From NCBI RefSeq assembly GCF_024764775.1, contig NZ_JALIGC010000032.1, positions 107,928 to 171,927 of the forward strand: a stretch of DNA of 64,000 nt, given 5' to 3'. A program made the position numbers and the translations under genes. Under the pieces are notes generated by a model that was given only the letters and a program-made list of their open reading frames with translations, was not told the origin of the DNA and searched no databases. The DNA is from Scandinavium manionii (GTDB lineage: Bacteria > Pseudomonadota > Gammaproteobacteria > Enterobacterales > Enterobacteriaceae). Shown one piece after another: positions 15,828-26,706 of the stretch. How positions within the stretch are numbered: the first letter of the stretch is position 1; each line of letters opens with the position of its first letter.

Positions 15828-16244
15828 TTAGCTAAAACTCAGAGCCTGCGCGCGAATTGCGCGGATCATCGCTTCGAGCCCCTGCGAACGCGAGGGCGTA
15901 AGATGTTGGGTGAGCGCCATTTTCTCAAACCACGGGCGCACATCAAAGGCCAGAATGTCCTGGGCAGTCATCTGATGGTAGAGAATAAAAACGACGGCAA
16001 TCAGTCCCTTAACGATAGCGGCGTCGCTGTCGCCGTACAGCTCAATTCGTCCGTCGGCGCTGCGTTTCATCACAATCCACACCTGACTCTGGCAGCCCTG
16101 AATAATGTTTTCCGGGTTATGCGCGTCCTCGCTGAGTGGGGCTAAACGCTGGCCCTGCTCGATGATATACAGGTATTTTTCTTCCCAGTTGGCGCAACGA
16201 CTGAAGTTACGCAACAGCTTATCTTTGTCCGGCAATGCGGCCAT
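15828..16244 (-). CDS. sufE: SufE, sulfur acceptor for the SufS cysteine desulfurase
   Basis: 138 residues, same length as E. coli SufE. The persulfide-accepting cysteine is C51, in NIIQGCQSQ. SufE takes sulfur from the SufS persulfide and passes it to SufBCD during Fe-S cluster assembly in the cytoplasm under iron limitation or oxidative stress. It is the last gene of sufABCDSE and starts 12 bp downstream of sufS, so it is co-transcribed from the Fur-box promoter near 21.4 kb. Confidence 0.97.
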   Translation of the reverse strand: MAALPDKDKLLRNFSRCANWEEKYLYIIEQGQRLAPLSEDAHNPENIIQGCQSQVWIVMKRSADGRIELYGDSDAAIVKGLIAVVFILYHQMTAQDILAFDVRPWFEKMALTQHLTPSRSQGLEAMIRAIRAQALSFS

Positions 16245-16256
16245 AAAGCCTCCCTG

Positions 16257-17477
16257 TCAGCCCAGTAAACGATGGATACGTTTCAATCCTGCCACCAGAC
16301 GGTCCACCTCTTCAACCGTGTTATACATCGCAAGCGATGCGCGACACATAGCTGGCACGTTATAGAACGCCATTAGCGGCATGGCGCAATGGTGTCCGGT
16401 CCGCACCGCAATGCCGTAGTTATCGAGGAAACTGCCGACATCATAGGCGTGATGTTTACCGAGATTGAACGCGATAACGCCGAGTCGATTTTGCGGGCCG
16501 TACAGCGTGAGATCCGGCACCGTTGCCAGCTCCGCCAACGCGTAATGCATTAAGGTGTGCTCGTAATCGGCAATATTGTCGAGACCCAGCCCGCTGACAT
16601 ACTCCAGCGCTGCCCCGAGGGCGATAATCCCGCCGGTGTTTGGCGTGCCCGCTTCAAAGCGCCACGGCGCTTTCGCCCAGGTGGTGCCTTCCGTCAGGCT
16701 AACGGTAGCAATCATTGAGCCTCCGCCTTCCCACGGCGGCATATCCTGCAAAATTTCGTCTTTCGCGTACAGTACGCCGATGCCGGTCGGGCCGTACAAC
16801 TTGTGCGCTGAGAAAACATAAAAATCGCAGTCCAGGCTTTGCACATCCACGGCGTGATGCATCACCGCCTGTGCCCCGTCGATCAACACTTTTGCGCCGT
16901 GCTGATGTGCCAGTTCTATCAGCGCCTTCACGGGGTTTTCCGTGCCGAGCACATTCGACACCTGAGTTATCGCCAGCAGCTTCGTGCGTTCGTCAAACAG
17001 ACCGGGGATTGCATCCAGCTGCAGCGTGCCGTCAGCGTTAAGTGGGATAACGCGCAGTTCAGCGCCAACGCGCCTACAGAACATCTGCCACGGCACGATG
17101 TTGGCGTGGTGTTCCATCTGGCTGATAACGATGTTATCGCCCTGTGTGACGTTACTGTCGCCCCAACTGTTGGCCACCAGATTGATCCCTTCGGTGGTGC
17201 CACGCACAAACACCAGTTCTTCCGCCGAACGGGCATTCAGGAAGGTAGCGGCCTGCTGGCGCACCTGCTCCATTCGGGTCGTCGCTTCAGCGCTGAGGGT
17301 ATGTATACCGCGATGAACCGCCGCATAACCGTGACGATAAAACTCCGCTTCGGCGTCGATGACCGCATTAGGTTTTTGCGCGCTGGCCGCGCTGTCCAGG
17401 TACGCCAGCGGCTGGCCATTGACTTCACGGGTCAGCAGTGGGAAATCGGCCCGCACCCGTTCAATGGAAAATGTCAT
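16257..17477 (-). CDS. sufS: SufS, cysteine desulfurase (type II)
   Basis: 406 residues. The PLP-binding lysine is in SAHKLYGPTG near 226. The catalytic cysteine is in RTGHHCAMP near 364, inside the short loop typical of group II desulfurases. Residues around SQMEHHANIVPW near 123 contact PLP. The enzyme takes sulfur from cysteine, releasing alanine, and hands it to SufE. The ATG overlaps the sufD stop by 4 bp (ATGA), so translation is coupled. Confidence 0.98.
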   Translation of the reverse strand: MTFSIERVRADFPLLTREVNGQPLAYLDSAASAQKPNAVIDAEAEFYRHGYAAVHRGIHTLSAEATTRMEQVRQQAATFLNARSAEELVFVRGTTEGINLVANSWGDSNVTQGDNIVISQMEHHANIVPWQMFCRRVGAELRVIPLNADGTLQLDAIPGLFDERTKLLAITQVSNVLGTENPVKALIELAHQHGAKVLIDGAQAVMHHAVDVQSLDCDFYVFSAHKLYGPTGIGVLYAKDEILQDMPPWEGGGSMIATVSLTEGTTWAKAPWRFEAGTPNTGGIIALGAALEYVSGLGLDNIADYEHTLMHYALAELATVPDLTLYGPQNRLGVIAFNLGKHHAYDVGSFLDNYGIAVRTGHHCAMPLMAFYNVPAMCRASLAMYNTVEEVDRLVAGLKRIHRLLG

Positions 17478-18745
17478 GCTCTTCCTCCCGGCAAGCGCTG
17501 GCCAATCCGCGCCAGCACTTCACGCCTGATGGTCTCATCGCTAATGGCTTCAGTCAGCTCAGCGGCAAAGGCATACATGATCATCTGCTGGGCGGCCTGC
17601 TGTTTGATTCCACGCGAACGCAGATAGAACAACTGTTCGTCGTCAATACGCCCGATAGTCGCACCGTGGCTGCACTTCACGTCATCGGCATAGATTTCAA
17701 GCTGCGGCTTGGTGTCCACTTCTGACAGTTTTCCGAGCAGCAGATTGTTATTGGTCATCTGCCCGTCGGTTTTAATCGCGTGCTGCGCAACATTGATAAG
17801 CCCGTTAAATACCGCCCGGCCTTTATCGCTGACGATGGTTTTATGCAGCTGACGGCTATTGCAATAGCCTTTGTTATGCGCAAGCCAGGTACGGGTGTCG
17901 CACACTTCATTATTCACCGGCATCGCCAGACTGTTAATGCGCAGCGTGGTGTTTTCGCCGTTGAGCTGGGTACTGGTGTTATGCCGCAGAACCACACCGC
18001 CGAGCAGGAAACTGTGGCTTGTCGCGCTGGCATCCTGAGCGAGCTGAATGTCGTTATGACCAAAGTGAAAGCTGGTCGGGTTTTCAAACGCGAGTTTGAT
18101 ATGCTGCAAATGCGCGCTGTCCGCGACCTGCATCGTCAGGCGTGAACCGGTAAAGTGGCGCGCGTCGTTCAGACTGGCGTAATGTTCAATCACCGTGGCT
18201 TCCGCCCCCTGCGCCAGTTCCAGATGATGGCGATAATGCGCGGTGTTCATCTCCTCGCCTTCGACACCCTGGGTGATATGCATCAACAGCAAAGGTCTGG
18301 CTGGGCGCTGATTGCGCGCCACCTGAATATGCGTCACCGTCTGTGCCAGGCTTTCCGTGAGGTGCAGGAACACTTCCGGCTGCACCGCCGCAGGCAACGT
18401 CTCACGCGCGTTATCGACCGTGACCTGGAAACCGCTCTCTGCCAGATCATCGCTCAGTTCGCAGATAAATCGACCGTTCACAAACACCATTCGCAGCGCA
18501 TCAACCGGCAGCGCCAGCGCGTCACGCTGTTGCGCATCGATCGACGCTTCGGCGCTGACAAACTGGCTGTTCAGCAATCCATCCAGCGGCGTGTATTTCC
18601 AGTTTTCCTGTTTACGCGTTGGCAGACCGAGACGCAGCATCTGCTGCAGGTGCTGTTCCGAATATGCCGTGCGCGCGGTGCTTTGCGCCTCAAACAGATG
18701 ATGCCATTGCTGCAGCGCGTTACTGCTGTTCGGTAAGCCAGCCAT
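17474..18745 (-). CDS. sufD: SufD, Fe-S scaffold subunit
   Basis: 423 residues from the ATG at 18745 (protein begins MAGLPNSSNALQQW, as in E. coli). The frame is open for 58 more codons upstream, but that part lies inside sufC and is not family sequence. The C-terminal half is the parallel beta-helix shared with SufB, containing the conserved 'SDVKCSHGATIGRIDDEQLF'-type segment near 355-375 with its His. SufD and SufB form the scaffold on which SufC acts. The start lies inside sufC (26-bp overlap) and the stop overlaps sufS. Confidence 0.97.
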   Translation of the reverse strand: MAGLPNSSNALQQWHHLFEAQSTARTAYSEQHLQQMLRLGLPTRKQENWKYTPLDGLLNSQFVSAEASIDAQQRDALALPVDALRMVFVNGRFICELSDDLAESGFQVTVDNARETLPAAVQPEVFLHLTESLAQTVTHIQVARNQRPARPLLLMHITQGVEGEEMNTAHYRHHLELAQGAEATVIEHYASLNDARHFTGSRLTMQVADSAHLQHIKLAFENPTSFHFGHNDIQLAQDASATSHSFLLGGVVLRHNTSTQLNGENTTLRINSLAMPVNNEVCDTRTWLAHNKGYCNSRQLHKTIVSDKGRAVFNGLINVAQHAIKTDGQMTNNNLLLGKLSEVDTKPQLEIYADDVKCSHGATIGRIDDEQLFYLRSRGIKQQAAQQMIMYAFAAELTEAISDETIRREVLARIGQRLPGGRA

Positions 18746-19466
18746 AACCCTGCTCCTCCAGCTGTTTGACCAGCGTGAAATCGCCGGATTTAACGATACG
18801 GCCCTGATACAACACATGCACAAAGTCCGGTTTGATGTAGTCAAGAATACGCTGGTAATGGGTGACGATAATGAACGCGCGTTTGCCGTCACGCAGCGCA
18901 TTGACGCCGTCGGAGACAATTTTCAGCGCATCGATGTCCAGCCCCGAATCGGACTCGTCAAGAATGCACAGTTCTGGCTCAAGCACCGCCATTTGCAAAA
19001 TGTCGTTACGCTTTTTCTCACCGCCGGAGAAACCGACGTTGACTGAACGGGTCAGCAAATCTTCCGGCATTTTCAGCAACTTGATTTTCTCTTCCATCAG
19101 ATCCTGAAAATCAAAGCGATCGAGTGCTTCCTGGCCACGATATTCCCGCACCGCATTGAGCGCCGTTTGCAGGAAAAACTGATTACTGACACCGGGAATT
19201 TCCACCGGATACTGGAAGGCCATGAAAATGCCTTCTCCGGCGCGATCTTCCGGCGCCAGCTCCAGCAGGTCTTTGCCTTTGAATTCAACCGTTCCGCCGG
19301 TCACTTCGTAATCTTCACGCCCGGCCAGCGTCGCCGACAGCGTACTTTTCCCCGAGCCATTCGGCCCCATGATGGCATGCACTTCACCCGGGCGAATGTC
19401 CAGACTAAGCCCGCGCAGGATCTCTTTATCTTCTACCGCTACCTGTAAATCTTTAATGCTTAACAT
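18720..19466 (-). CDS. sufC: SufC, ATPase of the SufBCD scaffold complex
   Basis: 248 residues. It is an ABC-type ATPase without a membrane partner: Walker A GPNGSGKST (34-42), signature VGFSGGEKKR near 150, Walker B ELCILDESDSGLD near 168, H-loop IVTHYQ near 204. The ESDSGLD variant after Walker B is typical of SufC. ATP hydrolysis reshapes SufB-SufD during cluster assembly. Gap to sufB is 16 bp. Confidence 0.98.
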   Translation of the reverse strand: MLSIKDLQVAVEDKEILRGLSLDIRPGEVHAIMGPNGSGKSTLSATLAGREDYEVTGGTVEFKGKDLLELAPEDRAGEGIFMAFQYPVEIPGVSNQFFLQTALNAVREYRGQEALDRFDFQDLMEEKIKLLKMPEDLLTRSVNVGFSGGEKKRNDILQMAVLEPELCILDESDSGLDIDALKIVSDGVNALRDGKRAFIIVTHYQRILDYIKPDFVHVLYQGRIVKSGDFTLVKQLEEQGYGWLTEQQ

Positions 19467-19482
19467 GGGTGTCCCTTAATGC

Positions 19483-20970
<1,488 letters not shown>

Positions 20971-20972
20971 AA

Positions 20973-21347
20973 TTACTCCGCCTGCACCCCGAAACTTTCA
21001 CCACAGCCACATTCATGCTGGGCCTTCGGGTTGTGAAACTTAAAGATCTGATTTAAGCCTTCGCGCACATAATCCACTTCCGTGCCGTCGATAAAGGGCA
21101 TCGCCTGTAACGATACCCAGAGCTTCGCGCCGTCAGACTCGAACAGCAGGTCGTCTGCTTTCGGTTCGGTGACGGTATCCAGTACGTAAGCAAAACCCGC
21201 ACAGCCGGAGGTTTTCACCCCCAGACGGATCCCTTGCACGCCCTGCTTGATTGCCAGATCGCACACGTGCGCCGCCGCGGCAGGCGTCAGGCTGATTCCG
21301 CGCCAGGAAAAATCAGCCGGGTTGAAGGTTTCTGAATGCAATTCCAT
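20973..21347 (-). CDS. sufA: SufA, A-type Fe-S carrier
   Basis: 124 residues. Three cysteines of the A-type carrier family are present: C49 in KTSGCAGFAY and the CGCGES pair near 116-118. SufA binds a 2Fe-2S or 4Fe-4S cluster and delivers it to apo-proteins. It is the first gene of the operon, with AAGGTGG ahead of the ATG, directly downstream of the Fur-type box. The start MELHSETFNP resembles E. coli, with two extra C-terminal residues. Confidence 0.97.
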   Translation of the reverse strand: MELHSETFNPADFSWRGISLTPAAAAHVCDLAIKQGVQGIRLGVKTSGCAGFAYVLDTVTEPKADDLLFESDGAKLWVSLQAMPFIDGTEVDYVREGLNQIFKFHNPKAQHECGCGESFGVQAE

Positions 21348-21681
21348 AGGTCCACCTTATACGTTGAAGCCATCAGGGCATCCCTCTATGTTAGTGATAA
21401 TGATTATCACTTCAACCCCTTGTCAGCAGGGGCTTTCAGCGGAATGCCTCCAACAGAGGGCTTTTACTAAGCATAGACCCTGTGCGCAGAGTGAACAGGG
21501 CTATCGGGAAATGTTCAATGCATTGAAAAATAAATGCTTTAACTTCAATGGCGGAGAAAAAATGTGACAATGAAAAGATGTATAGAAAATACCAATTTAT
21601 GAGATAGGAATTGCTTTCTGCGGTTGCAATAAAAAAGCCCCGTTGCAGATGCGCACGGGGCTTTCAGAAAATACAGGTTCG
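21348..21681. promoter_or_regulatory. suf promoter with Fur-type box
   Basis: The 334-bp gap between sufA and the LpxP-like gene. GTGATAATGATTATCAC (21394-21410) matches the Fur box core and forms the 17-bp spacer between a minus-strand -35 TTGAAG and a -10-like AACATA. OxyR, IscR and IHF sites known in E. coli were not resolved by eye. Several weak hairpins lie at 21416-21465. E. coli has the RydB small RNA in this interval; I could not verify a counterpart. Confidence 0.8.
21634..21664 (-). terminator. Rho-independent terminator of the LpxP-like gene
   Basis: Stem AAAGCCCCGT / ACGGGGCTTT. On the minus strand it is followed by six T (21636-21631). It lies 17 bp past the acyltransferase stop codon. 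Confidence 0.9.
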
Positions 21682-22596
21682 TTAGTAGAGCGACGCCTGG
21701 CCTACCGGGCGCGTTTTGAATCGGCGGTGCACCCATAAATACTGCTCTGGTGCGCGCAGAATTTCTTTCTCGATAACCTTGTTCATATAGCTCGCGGCCT
21801 TGAACTCGTCTTCAGTCGGGTAATCGGTCAGTGCTTCACTGATGTACAGACTGTAACCCCGGTTATTGGCTTTACGCACCATGGTGATGGTCAGCAGGTC
21901 GGAGCCTGATAAGCGTTGAAGCACAAACGTACCGTTAGTGGTTGCCGCTTGCGGCACGGAGAAGAATGGCGCAAAGGTACTGCCTTTTGGGCCGTAATCC
22001 TGATCAGGTGCAAACCAGACCGCTTCCCCGTTTTTCAACGCGCTCACCAGGCCCCGCAGATTACGGCGATCGATCATCGCTTTATTGGAACGCAGACGCC
22101 CCTTGGTCTGCACCCACTCCATCAACTTGCTGTTGTGCGGCCGGTAGGTTGCCATCATCGGACGGCACAAGCCCATCGTTCTGCCGCCGAGTTCCAGCGA
22201 CATGAAATGCACCCCGACCACCATGACGCCTTTTTTGTTTTCGAGCGCTTTGGTCAGGTTTTCGTAACCTTCTACATCAAACCATTTTCTAACCCGGGCA
22301 TCGCTCCAGAACCAGGCCATACCGGTTTCAATTAAACCCATTCCGAGAGAAATAAAGTTCTGCTCAATTAATTTCTCTTTTGCTTCGGCAGTCATATCCG
22401 GGAAACAGAGTGTTAAATTTCTTGACGCAATCTTTTCTCTTCTTTTCAAAAATGGTCGCGCGGCGCGCCCGAGAGAAGACCCGATAATATACAGCAGCGG
22501 ATAGGGAAGTTGGACTAGCAGCCACAGCACACCTAAACCAAACCAGGTTAACCAGTTGCGAGGGTGCAGTAACGTTTTGTCGAAGGCTTTTGCCAT
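21682..22596 (-). CDS. LpxP-like Kdo2-lipid IVA acyltransferase
   Basis: 304 residues from the ATG at 22596, which has AGGA eight bases upstream; a further ATG at 22632 lacks one. It has an N-terminal membrane segment near 20-40. The acyltransferase motif HFMSLELGGR near 131-140 contains the catalytic His and Glu, followed by the RPHN loop. It resembles E. coli LpxP (palmitoleoyl transfer, cold-induced) more than LpxL in segments such as MATYRPHN and APDQDYG, with a shared C-terminal RRFKTRPVG. In E. coli lpxP is elsewhere, and this slot holds ydiH; no ydiH is seen here. It could therefore be the lpxP orthologue relocated, or a duplicate. Confidence 0.85.
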   Translation of the reverse strand: MAKAFDKTLLHPRNWLTWFGLGVLWLLVQLPYPLLYIIGSSLGRAARPFLKRREKIASRNLTLCFPDMTAEAKEKLIEQNFISLGMGLIETGMAWFWSDARVRKWFDVEGYENLTKALENKKGVMVVGVHFMSLELGGRTMGLCRPMMATYRPHNSKLMEWVQTKGRLRSNKAMIDRRNLRGLVSALKNGEAVWFAPDQDYGPKGSTFAPFFSVPQAATTNGTFVLQRLSGSDLLTITMVRKANNRGYSLYISEALTDYPTEDEFKAASYMNKVIEKEILRAPEQYLWVHRRFKTRPVGQASLY

Positions 22597-22966
22597 CGTT
22601 AATTCCTGTAAGCATGTGAACCAGTAGCGCATAAGGAAAAAACGAAAGAAATCATCAATCTTTAGGCGATACGTTGTGAATTTTCACGTTGGTTAAAAGC
22701 CAGTTTTAACCGAAACGCCAAAAGTCTCTTTGCAAAATGGATCCTGAATAGAGACAAAAGCGGCTTCCGTGGAGTGCAGGCGAACTGCTGCGATGAGGAT
22801 GCAACATCTGTCAGGAAAAAGATAGTGAATTAATCTGAAGCTACCGTTAACTGCGCAGGAATAAAACGGGATCATTCTTAGGGTTAAGCACAATAAACGT
22901 CAGCAATTCTTATCATTAATTCGAGGAATGCCGGTTATTGAATCAATTCGCCAGAAATGATGGAGA
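22597..22966. other. Long intergenic region upstream of the LpxP-like gene
   Basis: 370 bp without a convincing gene. The only open frame (22693-22893, minus) has no ribosome site or family features. It presumably holds the LpxP-like promoter, but no clear -35/-10 pair was picked out. Confidence 0.6.
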
Positions 22967-22989
22967 AAAGCACCGGTATTCGGTGCTTT
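22967..22989 (-). terminator. menI terminator
   Basis: AAAGCACCG / CGGTGCTTT stem with loop GTATT, 26 bp past the menI stop codon, followed on the minus strand by T and C bases. Confidence 0.8.
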
Positions 22990-23015
22990 CGCCGTTCACT
23001 TTTTGTTCAATGATT

Positions 23016-23426
23016 CTAAACCACCGCCGTGGTGAGTCGGGAAGAGCAGCACAATTTGCCATGCTCATCGAAGATCTCTATCTGCCAGACCTGATGGCGG
23101 CGTCCGGCGTGCAGGGCTTTACAGACGCCACGCACCCGTCCGCTCCGCACGGCGCGAATGTGATTGGCGTTAACCTCCACCCCCACCACTTTCTCATTGC
23201 CTTCAGTGCAAAGATAACCCGCCACAGAGCCCAGCGTTTCGGCCAGCACCACCGACGCACCACCGTGCAGCAGGCCAAACGGCTGATGTGTCCGGCGGTC
23301 CACCGGCATGGTGGCTTCCAGGCTATCGTCGGTCAGACGCTCAAAGCGAATATCCAGCAGGCCAACCATGTTGCCCTCACCCATCGCGTTGAGCGCATCC
23401 AGTGTCGCGCTACGTTTCCAGATCAT
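23016..23426 (-). CDS. menI: 1,4-dihydroxy-2-naphthoyl-CoA hydrolase (hotdog thioesterase)
   Basis: 136 residues, the PaaI/YdiI hotdog family. The catalytic glutamate is E63 in VVLAETLGS, preceded by HQPFGLLHGG near 47-56. MenI releases 1,4-dihydroxy-2-naphthoate from its CoA ester in menaquinone synthesis, in the cytoplasm. The ATG overlaps the ydiJ stop by 4 bp (ATGA), so it is translated with ydiJ, as in E. coli. Confidence 0.95.
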   Translation of the reverse strand: MIWKRSATLDALNAMGEGNMVGLLDIRFERLTDDSLEATMPVDRRTHQPFGLLHGGASVVLAETLGSVAGYLCTEGNEKVVGVEVNANHIRAVRSGRVRGVCKALHAGRRHQVWQIEIFDEHGKLCCSSRLTTAVV

Positions 23427-26400
23427 CCCATAATCTCCAGTAAAGCCTGCAACGGATGGCGTACGCCGCTGCCCTCAACGCGCTTCACCTGACTGCGACA
23501 GGAATATCCCGTGGCCAGACAGCGGTTGCGAGGCAGGCGTTGCATCGCCTGCTGCCAGGACAGAGCATAAATGCCCAATGAGTTCTCGTGGTTCTTCACT
23601 TCGTGCCCATAGGTTCCGGCCATGCCGCAGCAACCCACGCTGACGCTTTCCAGCTTCGCGCCAAAGCGGGCGAAAATAGACGCCCACTGTTTGGGTGCCA
23701 TTGGCAAGGCGGTCACTTCGGTGCAATGACCGAACAGATACCAGGCCTCACCGCTGACGTCTCGCATTTCAGTATTCTCCAGCGCTTTCGGCAACCACTC
23801 ATGCACCAGCTGAACCTGAAAATCCCCGCGTTTTTCGCCAAGCGTTTGCTTGTATTCGTCGCGATAGCACAGCACCAGCGCCGGATCGACGCCCACCATT
23901 GGCATCTCGAGCTGCGCCACCCGGTTGAGGAAATCGGCCGTTTTCTGTGCCGTTTTTGCAAAACGCGTCAGGAAGCCTTTAATGTGTTGCGCTTTACCGT
24001 TCGGCGAAAACGGCAGTACGACCGGCTGATAGCCGACACGCTCCACCAGCCGGACGAAATCTGCCACCACCTGCGCATCGTAGTAGCTGGTGAACGGATC
24101 CTGCACCACCAGCACCATTTTCGCTTTTTGTTCCGGGCTCAGCGCTTCGAGCTGTTCGAGAGTCAGATTCGCCGAGCGATGCCCCACCATCTGCTGCTGC
24201 AACGAAGGTGTCGACAACAGCGGCAGGTCAATCATGCCGATGTGCTTCTTCGACAAGCTTTTCACCCACGGCTGGCTGATAAAGAAGTTGAAGGTTTTCG
24301 GCGCGCGCGCCATCAGCGGCGCATAGCTTTCAACCGTGGCAACCACGTGATCGCGCATCGGGCGCAAATAACGGGTGTGATACAGCTGCAGGAAGCGCGA
24401 GCGGAAATCCGGCACGTCGATTTTGATCGGGCACTGCGTTGAACAGGCTTTGCAGGCCAGACAGCCGGACATCGCCTCTTTCACTTCGTGTGAGAAATCG
24501 TATTCGCCTTTATTGGCATGCCAGCTGTTGCGCGTCCGCTCTATCAGGCCGCGCAGGCTGGCGCGTTTTTCCGGCAGCTCTTTTTCAAGCTTGAGCGGAT
24601 CAATCCCGCGATCCGCCAACAAACGCAGCCATTCACGCACCAGCGTGGCGCGTCCTTTTGGCGAATGCATTCGGTCGCTGGTGATTTTCATCGACGGGCA
24701 CATCGGGCTGTTCGCATCGAAGTTAAAGCACAGGCCGTTGCCGTTACACTCCATCGCACCGCGCCAGGAGGTACGCACCGAAATCGGGATTTGCCGGTCG
24801 AAGGTGCCGCGTTTGACCGCATCCACCTTCATCATCGGCGCATCCACCCCTTCCGGCGGACAGATTTTCCCTGGATTAAGACGGTTATTCGGGTCGAATG
24901 CCGCCTTCACTTTGCGCAGTTCGCCATACAGCGTGTCGCCAAAGAAGGCCGGGCTATACTCTGCACGGAAACCTTTGCCGTGTTCGCCCCACAACAGGCC
25001 ACCGTATTTTGCCGTCAGCGCGACGACGTCATCGGAAATCTGCTTCATCAGGATTTCCTGCTGCGGGTCGCACATGTCCAGGGCCGGGCGAACGTGCAGC
25101 ACGCCCGCATCAACGTGACCAAACATACCGTAGCTGAGGCCATGCCCGTCGAGCAGCGCACGGAATTCAACGATGTAATCTGCCAGATGCTCCGGCGGCA
25201 CGCAGGTGTCTTCGGCAAACGGAATTGGTTTGGCAGCGCCTTTGGCATTGCCAAGCAGGCCAACCGCTTTTTTACGCATCGCGTAAATACGCTCGATGCC
25301 GTCCAGTTCATTACAACGTTGCCAGCCGATAACGCCGCCCTCGCCTGCGGCGATCAGCGCATCAAGACGCTGGCACAGCGCGCTCACCTGGCCTGCGATC
25401 AGTTCTTCATCATCACCGGCAAATTCCACGATATTCAGGCCGAGCATCTCTTTGTCCGGCACGTCGGTAATGAGTTCGCTAACGGAGTGCCAGACGATAT
25501 CTTCCCGCGCCAGATTCAGGACTTTCGAATCGACGGTTTCCACCGACATCGCACGTGCATCGACCATAAATGGCGCATTACGCAGCGCCGAATCGAAGGA
25601 ATCATACTTGACGTTCACCAGGCGACGCACTTTCGGCAGGCGCGTGATATCCAGGCGCGCTTCGGTGATGAATGCCAGCGTGCCTTCCGACCCAGTCAAC
25701 ACGCGGGTCAGGTCAAATTCGGTCATCTCGTCATTGAAGACATGACGCAGATCGTAACCGGTGAGGAAACGGTTCAGTTTTGGGAAGCTGTCGATAATCA
25801 GCTGACGATTTTCTTTGCAGCGCTCATACACCGTGCGGTAAATGCGCCCGCTCGCCGACTGCTCTTTGGCCAGCGTTTCCGCCAGCAGCACCGGCATCGG
25901 CTGTGTATCAAGAATATCGCCACCCAGCAACACCGCCCGCACGCCCAGCACGTGGTCAGAGGTTTTGCCATACACCATTGATCCTTGTCCGGACGCATCG
26001 GTGTTGATCATCCCGCCAAGCGTGGCGCGGTTACTGGTTGACAGTTCAGGTGCGAAAAAATACCCGTAGGGTTTCAGAAACTGATTAAGCTGATCTTTGA
26101 TAACGCCCGCTTCGACCCGCACCCAACCCTCTTCGGGATTGATTTCAATGATGCGATTCATATAGCGAGACATATCAATGACAATGCCCTGGTTCAGCGA
26201 CTGGCCGTTGGTACCCGTCCCGCCGCCGCGAGGCGTGAAGACCAGCGAGCGGAAACGCTCTTCATCGGCAATGCGTGAAAGCAGCGCGACGTCAGCGGTT
26301 GAACGGGGGAAAACCACGGCATCGGGGAGGAGCTGATATATGCTGTTATCGGTCGCCATCGTCAGCCTGTCGGCATAACGGGTGGCGGTATCGCCGGTAA

Positions 26401-26479
26401 AACCTTGTTGCTCCAGTGCCTGCAAAAAATTCAGCACCAGCTGAACAACGCCGGGTGCCTGAGAAATCTGTGGGATCAT
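23423..26479 (-). CDS. ydiJ: YdiJ, FAD/Fe-S D-2-hydroxyglutarate dehydrogenase-type protein
   Basis: 1018 residues from the ATG at 26479 (MIPQISQAPG), the same length as E. coli YdiJ; a longer frame of 62 more codons upstream is AT-rich and not family sequence. FAD-binding PP-loop RGGGTGTNGQ near 83. An FAD-linked oxidase C-terminal domain runs to about 560. A 4Fe-4S motif CLACKACSTQCP lies near 665 and CCG/HC-type cysteine patches near 905-960, as in glycerol-3-phosphate dehydrogenase C-like subunits. It thus fuses a flavin and an iron-sulfur module. Relatives were reported to oxidise D-2-hydroxyglutarate. The suf operon nearby makes the needed clusters, though the two are separate operons. 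Confidence 0.93.
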   Translation of the reverse strand: MIPQISQAPGVVQLVLNFLQALEQQGFTGDTATRYADRLTMATDNSIYQLLPDAVVFPRSTADVALLSRIADEERFRSLVFTPRGGGTGTNGQSLNQGIVIDMSRYMNRIIEINPEEGWVRVEAGVIKDQLNQFLKPYGYFFAPELSTSNRATLGGMINTDASGQGSMVYGKTSDHVLGVRAVLLGGDILDTQPMPVLLAETLAKEQSASGRIYRTVYERCKENRQLIIDSFPKLNRFLTGYDLRHVFNDEMTEFDLTRVLTGSEGTLAFITEARLDITRLPKVRRLVNVKYDSFDSALRNAPFMVDARAMSVETVDSKVLNLAREDIVWHSVSELITDVPDKEMLGLNIVEFAGDDEELIAGQVSALCQRLDALIAAGEGGVIGWQRCNELDGIERIYAMRKKAVGLLGNAKGAAKPIPFAEDTCVPPEHLADYIVEFRALLDGHGLSYGMFGHVDAGVLHVRPALDMCDPQQEILMKQISDDVVALTAKYGGLLWGEHGKGFRAEYSPAFFGDTLYGELRKVKAAFDPNNRLNPGKICPPEGVDAPMMKVDAVKRGTFDRQIPISVRTSWRGAMECNGNGLCFNFDANSPMCPSMKITSDRMHSPKGRATLVREWLRLLADRGIDPLKLEKELPEKRASLRGLIERTRNSWHANKGEYDFSHEVKEAMSGCLACKACSTQCPIKIDVPDFRSRFLQLYHTRYLRPMRDHVVATVESYAPLMARAPKTFNFFISQPWVKSLSKKHIGMIDLPLLSTPSLQQQMVGHRSANLTLEQLEALSPEQKAKMVLVVQDPFTSYYDAQVVADFVRLVERVGYQPVVLPFSPNGKAQHIKGFLTRFAKTAQKTADFLNRVAQLEMPMVGVDPALVLCYRDEYKQTLGEKRGDFQVQLVHEWLPKALENTEMRDVSGEAWYLFGHCTEVTALPMAPKQWASIFARFGAKLESVSVGCCGMAGTYGHEVKNHENSLGIYALSWQQAMQRLPRNRCLATGYSCRSQVKRVEGSGVRHPLQALLEIMG

Positions 26480-26706
26480 GACGCTTGACCCTGCCTGACT
26501 AAGTTGTGTTGGACGATGGTGTAATAACGATGTTGTTGTGTCTGTTTTATCGTTTGCGTATAGCCTAATCGTTGTATCACATTTTTTACTGATACGCTTA
26601 TCGGATTTCAGGGCGATCATCATCACGAAATTGTTGATATTATTATCAGTAAACGGATTTATCATCTGCGCCCTTCAGTGGGCGTAATCACAAAGGTATA
26701 AAATGT

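Noticed and set aside
17474..18919. Longer SufD start with 58 extra residues
   Set aside because: The extension lies inside sufC in another frame and has no SufD sequence; the ATG at 18745 gives the family start.
22693..22893. 66-codon open frame between the LpxP-like gene and menI
   Set aside because: No ribosome site, no relation to E. coli YdiH, and Cys/Ile-rich composition unlike neighbours.
26544..26559. PurR-type site upstream of ydiK
   Set aside because: One half, GTTTGCGT, is perfect, but the other half matches poorly, so it stays unproven.
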